From positions 1-63,761 of the forward strand of contig CAKOIY010000002.1 in assembly GCA_934087515.1 (NCBI GenBank): a stretch of 63,761 nt of DNA. The letters are read 5' to 3'. Made by a program: the position numbers and the translations under genes. This document shows positions 42,615-49,442 of this stretch, piece after piece (positions within the stretch are counted from its first letter, which is position 1; each line of letters opens with the position of its first letter). The notes under the pieces are model-generated. The model worked only from the letters and a program-made list of their open reading frames with translations, was not told the DNA's origin and ran no database searches. The stretch is from an uncultured Bacilli bacterium. GTDB lineage: Bacteria > Bacillota_I > Bacilli_A > RF39 > UBA660.

Positions 42615-43312
42615 TGAGTAAGAAAAAGGTAAAAAAGGGTAAAAGAAGATTTAGAATATTTTTATTGGTAATGATCTTTTTGATATTACTTCTTTTTGCT
42701 GTTGTTATGCTTTGTGCTTATGTTTTTAAGGTTCCTACTAGATCAATTATTGTTCAAGGTAATAGTATAGTTAGTGATGAGGAAATTTTAAGGAGTGCTG
42801 GGCTTGATCATGATTCTAATTTTATTCTTACAAGTTCTAATGATGTTGAGAGTAGTGTTAAGAAAAATTCTTTTATTAAAAGTGTAAAAGTAAAGAAAAA
42901 TTGGCTTTTGGAGATTAATATTTATGTTGAGGAATATAAACCATTTTTTATAAGAGAAGATACTAATACTATTGTTACTTCAAGTGGTGATGAGATTAGT
43001 AATAGTGAGGATTATAATTTAGCTATTCCTTCTCTTATTAATTATGTTCCTGATACTAAGTATAAAGATCTTATTAAAAAGATGAATAGGATAGATTATT
43101 CTTTGATTAAGAAAATATCTCAGATTATGTATAGTCCTACTAAGTATGATGAGGATAGATTTATTCTTTATATGAATGATTCTAATAGAGTTTATATTAA
43201 TTTACCTAAGTTTAAGAGTTTTAATAAGTATGATGAGATGGTTACTAAGTTTGAGGGTAAGACTGGTAGGCTTTATTTAGATAGTGGTAATTATTTTGAG
43301 ATAGATAAGTAG
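42614..43312 (+). CDS. divIB: Cell division protein FtsQ/DivIB
   Basis: Single-pass divisome protein. The 232-residue product has a basic cytoplasmic tail (1-15), a membrane helix (about 16-38), a POTRA domain (about 44-110: IIVQGNSIVSDEEIL) and the beta-domain. It is shorter than Bacillus DivIB (about 260). Overlap with murB by one base suggests coupling. Gene order murG-murB-divIB is the classic dcw arrangement. Confidence 0.88.
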   Translation: MSKKKVKKGKRRFRIFLLVMIFLILLLFAVVMLCAYVFKVPTRSIIVQGNSIVSDEEILRSAGLDHDSNFILTSSNDVESSVKKNSFIKSVKVKKNWLLEINIYVEEYKPFFIREDTNTIVTSSGDEISNSEDYNLAIPSLINYVPDTKYKDLIKKMNRIDYSLIKKISQIMYSPTKYDEDRFILYMNDSNRVYINLPKFKSFNKYDEMVTKFEGKTGRLYLDSGNYFEIDK

Positions 43313-43330
43313 TCTATTTCTTTTTTTTGA

Positions 43331-43362
43331 CATAAAAAAACTTTCTAACATTGTTAGAAAGT
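43331..43362 (-). terminator. Terminator of the tRNA-Arg gene
   Basis: ACTTTCTAACA and TGTTAGAAAGT form a near-perfect stem; on the - strand it is followed by TTTTTTT. Confidence 0.8.
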
Positions 43363-43372
43363 AATTTACTTA

Positions 43373-43449
43373 TGGCGCGCCCAGAAGGATTTGAACCCTC
43401 AACCTCTTGGTCCGTAGCCAAACGCTCTATCCAATTGAGCTATGGGCGC
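43373..43449 (-). tRNA. tRNA-Arg (anticodon ACG)
   Basis: On the - strand the 77-nt gene starts GCGCCCA and ends TGGGCGC-G-CCA, a perfect 7-bp acceptor stem with encoded CCA. D arm GCTCAATTGGATAGAGC, anticodon arm TTTGG-CTACGGA-CCAAG with anticodon ACG, and T loop GGTTCAAATCC. It reads CGU (with A-to-I editing, CGC and CGA). Single tRNA between the wall operon and an M15 gene, followed by its own terminator. Confidence 0.97.
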
Positions 43450-43556
43450 TTGTTTGATAACAAATAGATTATACTATAATATTTTATAATTTTCAAGTAT
43501 TTTTTAGGTTAAATCTCTTTTTATGTTTGTTTTTATTAAATATTATATAGTAGGGG

Positions 43557-44168
43557 GTGGTTAATATATTAAGTATAAGAAAGCGTCAACAGTATTTAAA
43601 GAATTTAGGCTTTTATAAGGGAATGGTTGATGGAGTAGAGGGTGTTCTTACAAGAAAAGCTTATAAAAGTATTCAAGAAAAGTATTTTATTAGAGATAGT
43701 GATATTGATGGTATTTATGGTAAGAATACAGAGATTTTGCTTAGAAATGCTGAAAGGGTTAGGTTATATACGAAGAATTTTAGTTTGAAGGAGTTTAAGT
43801 GTGAATGTAATGGTAAGTATTGTAGTGGTTATCCTAGTTTGATTAGTATTAAGCTTCTTAAGTATGCACAGATTTTAAGAAAGAAATATGGGGTTTTGTA
43901 TATTACTAGTGGTCTTCGTTGTGTAACTTTTAATGATAGTATTGGTGGTATTAGGGGTTCTAAGCATACTTTGGGAAAGGCTATTGATTTTTATACTAGT
44001 TATTCGGCTTCTTCTTTTGTTAATAGAAAAAGAATTATTAATTGGTATGCTAATAATTGTGTTTCTATGTTTTATGCTTATTGTGATGGGTATGCAAGGT
44101 ATAAGTATAGAAGGGAATATCCTAGTGTTCCTAGTATGTATAAGAGCATTCATGTTGATGTTAAATAG
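43557..44168 (+). CDS. Peptidoglycan-binding M15-family peptidase
   Basis: A 203-residue protein. Residues 1-65 form a PG_binding_1-like domain (RQQYLKNLGFYKGMVDGVEG). Residues 75-203 form an M15 D,D-carboxypeptidase-like domain with SGLRC, zinc ligands in SKHTLGKAIDF (His and Asp), and a C-terminal SIHVDV His. No signal peptide; it could act on its own wall, or in lysis if of phage origin. The start is unclear: GTG 43557 lies right against TAGGGG, with no normal spacing, and no ATG is near. It ends in a terminator. Confidence 0.8.
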   Translation: MVNILSIRKRQQYLKNLGFYKGMVDGVEGVLTRKAYKSIQEKYFIRDSDIDGIYGKNTEILLRNAERVRLYTKNFSLKEFKCECNGKYCSGYPSLISIKLLKYAQILRKKYGVLYITSGLRCVTFNDSIGGIRGSKHTLGKAIDFYTSYSASSFVNRKRIINWYANNCVSMFYAYCDGYARYKYRREYPSVPSMYKSIHVDVK

Positions 44169-44191
44169 GCTTACTGAGGTAAGTCTTTTTT
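44168..44191 (+). terminator. Terminator of the M15 gene
   Basis: GGCTTAC (44168-44174) pairs with GTAAGTC (44179-44185) with one G-U, then TTTTTT. Confidence 0.75.
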
Positions 44192-44259
44192 GATGCTATT
44201 TTTTATTGATTAGGGTAGGGATAACTAGAATTTTGTGTGTATAATATAGTAGAGGCTGT

Positions 44260-44288
44260 TTGACATATTATAAAAAATAATGTATAAT
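44260..44288 (+). promoter_or_regulatory. Consensus promoter of the structured RNA
   Basis: TTGACA (44260-44265), exactly 17 bp, TATAAT (44283-44288). It is the only perfect consensus promoter seen in the window, pointing to strong, constitutive transcription of the RNA that follows. Confidence 0.85.
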
Positions 44289-44294
44289 GTCTTG

Positions 44295-44468
44295 GCATAG
44301 GGAATGGAGGTTTCTGTTCTTTGTGGAGATAATATGAGGATAGAATGTCATCGTCTATCGCGGACTATTTGTCTTAAGTGTAGGAAATTTTAGCGATTTC
44401 TGATGAGATGTTGGATGTGATGCCCAACCTTATTATCTTAGGCCTACCTGAATTGGTGGGCTTTTTTT
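44295..44468 (+). ncRNA. Structured RNA of about 174 nt upstream of a small RNase-like gene
   Basis: Follows a consensus promoter and ends at a terminator. Visible helices: AGATAATA (44327-44334) with TATTATC(T) (about 44430-44438) closing the RNA; GATAGA with TCTATC inside; GAAAT with ATTTC; GTTGG with CCAAC. The 5' CTTGGCAT could alternatively pair with ATGCCCAA, suggesting a switch. Size and promoter would suit a 6S-like RNA, but position just before the 44485 gene suggests a leader or antitoxin-like RNA. It matches no T-box, SAM, tmRNA, RNase P or SRP signature that I can see. Confidence 0.6.
44442..44468 (+). terminator. Terminator at the end of the structured RNA
   Basis: GCCTACC (44442-44448), loop TGAATT, GGTGGGC (44455-44461) with one G-U pair, then seven T. 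The ribosome-binding site of the 44485 gene begins directly after. Confidence 0.9.
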
Positions 44469-44484
44469 GTGGGGGAATTTGGTT

Positions 44485-44862
44485 ATGAGATATAAATATT
44501 TAGGTGTAGTAAGTTCAAAGATTGCTAATTATTATGATTTGTCTTTGTATGAAAATAAACCTATTGTAGTTTTTGATGATAGAATAATTCATGTTAGGAA
44601 TAATCATTTGAAAGATTTTGAAAGTATTGAAAATATTGAAAAATCATATGAAAGACTTTCTGTTATTATTAACAATCCTGATTATGTTTTTTATGATGAA
44701 GTAAAGTGTGGTTTAGAGTATTATAAGTATATAGATAAGTATATATGTGTTGTGGTTAGGGTAAGGTTTGGTAAGGTATTAAAAGTACGTAGTTGGTATC
44801 CAGTAAAATATTCTAAGATTGTTAATAGGAGGAAACGTGAGAAAAATAAAAAAAGCTTTTAG
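44485..44862 (+). CDS. Small PBECR-type (barnase/RelE-like) nuclease candidate
   Basis: A 125-residue basic protein. Patterns IIHVRNNH, IINNPDYVFYDE, YYKYIDKYICVVVRVR and a final WYPVKYSKIVNRRKR resemble phage-type barnase-EndoU-ColicinE5/D-RelE (PBECR) nuclease domains; the assignment is by memory of the family pattern, not by a search. It would be an RNase. Expression needs read-through of the terminator ending at 44468, or a hidden promoter. The start ATG has GGGGGAA upstream. It ends with a four-base overlap against the convergent 44859 gene. No protein antitoxin is adjacent. Confidence 0.55.
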   Translation: MRYKYLGVVSSKIANYYDLSLYENKPIVVFDDRIIHVRNNHLKDFESIENIEKSYERLSVIINNPDYVFYDEVKCGLEYYKYIDKYICVVVRVRFGKVLKVRSWYPVKYSKIVNRRKREKNKKSF

Positions 44863-45803
44863 ATTAAAGCTCCTTTTTCACATCTGTTACCCCAGGCATC
44901 TATTATTTGTTTATCTTTTTTAATTGCTATTATTTCACAGTGATTTGGACATTTTTTACATTCGTATCCTTTGGTTTTGTAGTTTAGATCTAGAATGTTA
45001 AAGTCAAATGGTTCTTCTTTTTCTTTTTTTGAGAGAATTGCTATTCCTAGTGCTCCCATGAGGTGTCCATTTTCGTCAGTAATTATTTTTTCTTTGGTTA
45101 TTTTTTCAAAAGCTTTTACGACGCCAATATTTTTACTTACTCCGCCTTGAAATACAATAGGAGGGGTTATTTTTTTTCCTTTTGCAACGTTGTTTAGATA
45201 GTTATTTACAACACTTTCACATAGTCCAGCGATTATGTCTTCTTTTTTGTGTCCTATTTGTGCTTTGTGTACTAGGTCTGATTCTGCAAAAACAGTGCAT
45301 CTGGCTGCTATGTTGGTTGGCTTTTTAGATGTTAGGGCTATTTTTCCAAAATCTTTTATATCTACTTCTAGTCTTTTTGCTTGACTTGATAGGAAGGCTC
45401 CGGTTCCAGCGGCGCATAAGGTGTTCATGGCATAGTCTGTTACTATTTTGTTGTTTAGTAGGATTATTTTTGAATCTTGTCCTCCAATTTCAAAAATAGT
45501 TTTTACGTCTTTATATTTTGATGCTGTTCCTATGGCGTGAGCGGTTATTTCGTTTTTTATGACATTTGCTTTTATCATTATACCAATTAGTCTTCTTGCA
45601 CTTCCGGTTGTTCCTGAGGAGACTACTTCATAGTTTTTTGGTAGATCTTTTTTTAGATGCTGTAATAATATTTTTACTGCTTTTATGGGTTCTCCTTTGG
45701 TCCATATGTAATCTTTTACTAATATGTTATTATCTTTATCTATTATTACTCCTTTTGTAGATATTGATCCTATATCTATTCCTAGATATGCTTTATTTTT
45801 CAT
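44859..45803 (-). CDS. BadF/HgdC-type ATPase (acyl-CoA dehydratase activase-like)
   Basis: A 314-residue ASKHA ATPase with GIDIGSISTKG (8-18), the IGGQDSK motif (about 104-110), CAAGTGAFL (about 129) that supplies a cluster-binding Cys in the family, and CTVFAESD (about 168). The C-terminus has an added Cys cluster (YECKKCPNHC, GNRCEKG). In 2-hydroxyacyl-CoA dehydratase systems this protein passes an electron to the dehydratase. Here it is last of three overlapping genes with two HgdB/DUF2229-like partners, and no true dehydratase subunits are visible. Confidence 0.85.
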   Translation of the reverse strand: MKNKAYLGIDIGSISTKGVIIDKDNNILVKDYIWTKGEPIKAVKILLQHLKKDLPKNYEVVSSGTTGSARRLIGIMIKANVIKNEITAHAIGTASKYKDVKTIFEIGGQDSKIILLNNKIVTDYAMNTLCAAGTGAFLSSQAKRLEVDIKDFGKIALTSKKPTNIAARCTVFAESDLVHKAQIGHKKEDIIAGLCESVVNNYLNNVAKGKKITPPIVFQGGVSKNIGVVKAFEKITKEKIITDENGHLMGALGIAILSKKEKEEPFDFNILDLNYKTKGYECKKCPNHCEIIAIKKDKQIIDAWGNRCEKGALI

Positions 45804-46857
45804 TTTTGTTTTCCTTTCTCATTTGAAGCATATCGGTGAATGCTTCTAGTCTTGTTTTTATTCCTGTATTACTTGTTTGGGTATCAAATGATAGGTAAAT
45901 TATAGGAATTTGTTTTTCTCTTGATATACGATTTAGAATAGGGGTTATTCCTACTTCTGGTGTGCATCCGAATGGTTTGGTATGAATTATTCCATCGTAT
46001 TTTTTCTTTTTTAGGAGTAGTGCTCTATAGATATTATCTGTTGCATCTGCGCCTTGTTTGTATTTTAGGTATTTTTTTGTTTTTAGTTTTATGTAAGGAC
46101 TTAGTATTTTTTTATAGATTAGTAGATATGAGATGTTTGTAAATCTTTTAATACTTATGTTTTGTTTTTTTAATTCTTCTTCTAGATTATAAGTTGATGA
46201 TGGTTCCATAGCGGTATATAGTTCTCCGATGATACCTATTTTTAGTTTTGGTTTTATTTTTTTAATTTTTTTATATTTTTTTTGGTATTTGTGTGTTATT
46301 TTTAGTATTTTTATAATATTTGTTTCATTTTTTAGTTCATTTATGAATTTATATTTTATTTTTTTTAGTTCTTGGTAGTTTTTTTGTACTTTTTTTCTGT
46401 TATAGTTTTCTGTTTTATCGAAAAGTATTATTTTTATGAATGTAATTATAAAGTTTTTCAGAAGGTTTGTTTTAGTTAGATCTTGATTTATATTTTTAAA
46501 TGTTTTGTATATGTAATTAAAATTGGTTTTTCCTTTGTTTATGAATTCGTAAAATTCAAATTCATAGTGTAGGTCTTTTAGTATTATTTTTTGGAGTTCT
46601 GCATAGTTTCCATATCTACATCCTCCGCCAAATTGTATGAGGATATTTGCTCCTTGTTCTAGGGATTCAATGTAGTTTCCTAGGTTATATTTAAAGGGCA
46701 TGCAGATAAAATCTGGGGAATGTTTGCTGCCGAGTTCTATGGTTTTTTTTGTTATTGGTGGTGCAACTTGGACTTTTTGATTTGTTATGTTTTCTATGAA
46801 TGGTTTAATGAAGTATGAGTAATCTCCTAGGTGCGGAAATGATATTATTTTATTCAT
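45793..46857 (-). CDS. HgdB/DUF2229-like partner of the activase
   Basis: A 354-residue protein. Cysteines at CMPFKYNLG (about 52) and GGGCRYG (about 77-83), and a third in KPFGCTPEVG (about 294), resemble the cluster-binding pattern of 2-hydroxyglutaryl-CoA dehydratase components. It overlaps the ATPase gene by 11 nt and the 46850 gene by 8 nt. The middle is unusually Lys-rich. Part of a split form of the large dehydratase-activase-related protein found in other Bacillota. Confidence 0.75.
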   Translation of the reverse strand: MNKIISFPHLGDYSYFIKPFIENITNQKVQVAPPITKKTIELGSKHSPDFICMPFKYNLGNYIESLEQGANILIQFGGGCRYGNYAELQKIILKDLHYEFEFYEFINKGKTNFNYIYKTFKNINQDLTKTNLLKNFIITFIKIILFDKTENYNRKKVQKNYQELKKIKYKFINELKNETNIIKILKITHKYQKKYKKIKKIKPKLKIGIIGELYTAMEPSSTYNLEEELKKQNISIKRFTNISYLLIYKKILSPYIKLKTKKYLKYKQGADATDNIYRALLLKKKKYDGIIHTKPFGCTPEVGITPILNRISREKQIPIIYLSFDTQTSNTGIKTRLEAFTDMLQMRKENKNEK

Positions 46858-47755
46858 ATGTATTCTCCTTGTTTATTATATCTATGAAACTTTCTAATCT
46901 TGTTATTAGTCCAGTTGTTTCGGTTTCTTCGTCTTGTATTAGGGTTATTATTGGTTTATTTTTTATGTTTCTTATGATTAGTTCATTTGTTATTGAATCT
47001 GTGGCACAGGGAAATGCTGATATGATTATTATTCCATTTACGTTGTTTTTATATTTTGTTATTGCTCCCATTAGTTCTTTGTTTACTGTGTAGTAGGTGT
47101 CTTTTGATATTTCTTTTGATTCTGTTTCAAGTTCTTTTTTATCATATATATTAGCATATACAATATCTATATTATTTTCTTTTATGATATTTATTATTGG
47201 ATTTCCTATTAGTTCATCGTATATGTTGTAGGGGTGTCCTGCTAGGAGTATTTTTTTGTTATTATTGTTTAGAATATTTGTTTGTTTTAGGAGTAGGTTG
47301 TTTTGTACTTTTTTTTCTTTTTCTTTTGCTTTTTTGTATGCTGACAGGGTTTTGTTAAAGGAAAATCCTAGATAAAGTCCTAGTTCTACGAAGGCGTTTT
47401 TTTCATGTTTTTTATGTGTTTCATCTATGTTGATATCTAGTATGTTAATGTTAAATAGGTTATTTACTAAATCATATAAGAGATAGAAATTTGTGCATAC
47501 TTTTTCGTCTTTTTTTAGGCTTTTGATGTGTGGTATTAATATATAATCACATTTATTTATTAGATTTTTTATATGTCCTAGGAATATTTTTAGACTTATA
47601 CATGATTCTGGTGGTGCTAGTTTGTTTCCGTCTTCTAGTGTTTGTTTTGTTGTAGGGTCTGAAATTATGTAATCTATGTCTAGTTCGTTTAAGAATGTTT
47701 TTATAAGTGTTTGGTATCTATAATAGAAAAGGGCTCTTGGTATTCCTATTTTCAT
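46850..47755 (-). CDS. DUF2229 acyl-CoA dehydratase activase-related protein
   Basis: A 301-residue protein beginning KIGIPRALFYYRY, a hallmark of DUF2229. Conserved cysteines at PPESCISLK (about 52) and in SAFPCATDS (about 254), and GHPYNIYDE (about 180), fit the HgdB-like fold. First gene of the three-gene minus operon. Together with the next two it corresponds to segments of one long protein in other Firmicutes. Function of that complex is not established. Confidence 0.8.
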   Translation of the reverse strand: MKIGIPRALFYYRYQTLIKTFLNELDIDYIISDPTTKQTLEDGNKLAPPESCISLKIFLGHIKNLINKCDYILIPHIKSLKKDEKVCTNFYLLYDLVNNLFNINILDINIDETHKKHEKNAFVELGLYLGFSFNKTLSAYKKAKEKEKKVQNNLLLKQTNILNNNNKKILLAGHPYNIYDELIGNPIINIIKENNIDIVYANIYDKKELETESKEISKDTYYTVNKELMGAITKYKNNVNGIIIISAFPCATDSITNELIIRNIKNKPIITLIQDEETETTGLITRLESFIDIINKENTYE

Positions 47756-47799
47756 TTAATCATCTCCTAGATAATTTTATTCTGTTAGGTATTTTTTAG

Positions 47800-47832
47800 C
47801 ATAAAAAAAGTTCTACAAAATAGAACTTTTAT
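47800..47832 (-). terminator. Terminator of uppP
   Basis: AGTTCTA (47809-47815) and TAGAACT (47821-47827) form a stem with A and T runs on both sides, so it may work in both directions. The uppP stop lies next to it. Confidence 0.8.
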
Positions 47833-48638
47833 AGGAATAATATGACAAGTGTTCCTACGATTAGACAATATATTACAAAGTAAATAAGTTTTCCGTCTTT
47901 TACAACGTTTCTAAACCATTTGGTTGCAAAGTAGGTTACTACTCCAGCGATTATTGTTGCTAGAAGGTAATACATTATTGTTATTAGGGATAAATTACTT
48001 GTTAGTAAATCTTTTAGTCCTAGGATTGTTGTTGCAACACTTATGGGAATGTATAATAAGAAGGAAAAGTCAAATGCTGTTTCTCTTTTTAAATTTCTAA
48101 GCATGCCTCCGACAATAGTTGAACCACTTCTTGAGATTCCTGGAACGAGTGCTATTACTTGGAATAATCCTATTATGATTGCATCTTTTAGAGTTATGTG
48201 TTTGTTGTCTTTTTTTCCTTTTATGTTTCTAATTAGAAATAGGAATCCAGCGGTTATAAGAAGAGTTACTCCGATAAATTTGATATTTTTTTCAAGAATA
48301 TCAAATATTCCTAGTTTTGTAACTATTAGTCCCATTATACCAGCAGGAATGGTTGCTATTATTAGTAATAAGCAGTATCTAAAGTTTTCTTTTGTTTCTG
48401 GTGAATCTTTTTTGATGTGTTTTACAAAATCAATAAATAGTGTTTTTATTCTATCTCTGTAGAAATATATTATTGCTATTAGGCTACCAAAGTTTGTTAG
48501 TATTGCTAGCATTCCTATATCTATTTTGGTATTTAATAAATGATTTAAAATCATGACGTGTCCAGATGATGAGACTGGTATTGGTTCTGTGAAACCTTGT
48601 ATTATTCCTAAGATTATGTATTCTATTATTTCTATCAT
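47829..48638 (-). CDS. uppP: Undecaprenyl-diphosphatase
   Basis: Recycles the wall lipid carrier by removing phosphate from undecaprenyl diphosphate. A 269-residue membrane protein with about eight helices and both family motifs: QGFTEPIPVSSSGH (about 14-27) and LVPGISRSGST (about 158-168). Absence of this step in the cell would impair lipid II formation made by murG upstream. Loss or resistance to bacitracin is typical of the family. Single gene with its own terminator. Confidence 0.94.
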   Translation of the reverse strand: MIEIIEYIILGIIQGFTEPIPVSSSGHVMILNHLLNTKIDIGMLAILTNFGSLIAIIYFYRDRIKTLFIDFVKHIKKDSPETKENFRYCLLLIIATIPAGIMGLIVTKLGIFDILEKNIKFIGVTLLITAGFLFLIRNIKGKKDNKHITLKDAIIIGLFQVIALVPGISRSGSTIVGGMLRNLKRETAFDFSFLLYIPISVATTILGLKDLLTSNLSLITIMYYLLATIIAGVVTYFATKWFRNVVKDGKLIYFVIYCLIVGTLVILFL

Positions 48639-48732
48639 TTTTAATCACCTAGTTAATTATATACTATTTTTGTCAAATTTTAAACAGATTAAAATTAAAA
48701 ATATTGTATATACTATTTTTGAGGGCGATAAT

Positions 48733-49365
48733 ATGACTTATATTTATGATATATTACTTAATTTTAATGAGAATTTGGTGGAGTATTTTGAATGGAATGA
48801 TAATGATAAGATAAAGTATGTTAAGAAAATTATACTTTTTAAAGTTAGTTCTAAGATTATTAAAGATATTATTTATAATGATGTTTTATTTGACAGTTCA
48901 TTTACAGATAAGATTCCTAAATATGAAATGAATGGAGTTAAAGATGCTGGTAGTTTATGTCTTCTTTGTGATGGACTTATGGTTGTGGGTTTATTAATAA
49001 GAAATAATAAAGTTTCTTTGGTATCAAGGATGATTCTTGATGAGGAGCAAGAGGTTATAGAGATGTGTGATAGATTAAGTAGTTTTTCTGTTTTGTATAA
49101 AATTATTGGGAAAAATAATAAGAAAAATAGTGTTATTACTCGTGAGGAAGAGAGAGTTTTAGGGTTTTTAAAAGTTGAATTTGTTAGACTTTATGAAGAA
49201 GGTAATTTAGATAAATTTATGTATTTATATTATGAATTTACAGGTAAGGAGTGTAATAGTATAGATCATATTTATAAGTATTTGATTAGTAGTTTAGAGG
49301 TATTTACTGATAAACATATGAAACTTTATGAGGTTTTAAATTTATCTAATGCAAAACTTAATTAA
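48733..49365 (+). CDS. Hypothetical protein, possibly DUF3603-like
   Basis: A 210-residue soluble protein. The opening YIYDILLNFNENLVEYFEW resembles the start of DUF3603 proteins of Bacillota, and a C-terminal helical region ends in Leu/Lys-rich sequence. The assignment is tentative. ATG 48733 is preferred to the frame start at 48553 because GAGGGCGAT precedes it and the earlier part overlaps the divergent uppP start. Function unknown. Confidence 0.65.
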   Translation: MTYIYDILLNFNENLVEYFEWNDNDKIKYVKKIILFKVSSKIIKDIIYNDVLFDSSFTDKIPKYEMNGVKDAGSLCLLCDGLMVVGLLIRNNKVSLVSRMILDEEQEVIEMCDRLSSFSVLYKIIGKNNKKNSVITREEERVLGFLKVEFVRLYEEGNLDKFMYLYYEFTGKECNSIDHIYKYLISSLEVFTDKHMKLYEVLNLSNAKLN

Positions 49366-49381
49366 TTTTGAAAAAAAATCA

Positions 49382-49410
49382 TTGCTATTCTAAAAATTAT
49401 AAGGTATAAT
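49382..49410 (+). promoter_or_regulatory. Promoter of the 49443 adhesin
   Basis: TTGCTA (49382-49387), 17 bp, TATAAT (49405-49410), then GGGAGTG before GTG 49443. Confidence 0.7.
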
Positions 49411-49442
49411 CAAATTGTGTAAAAAAGAATGGGAGTGATATT

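Noticed and set aside
44400..44435. Hammerhead ribozyme core (CTGATGAG) in the structured RNA
   Set aside because: The second conserved element, CGAAA after stem II, is missing; the bases there are CCCAACCTT.
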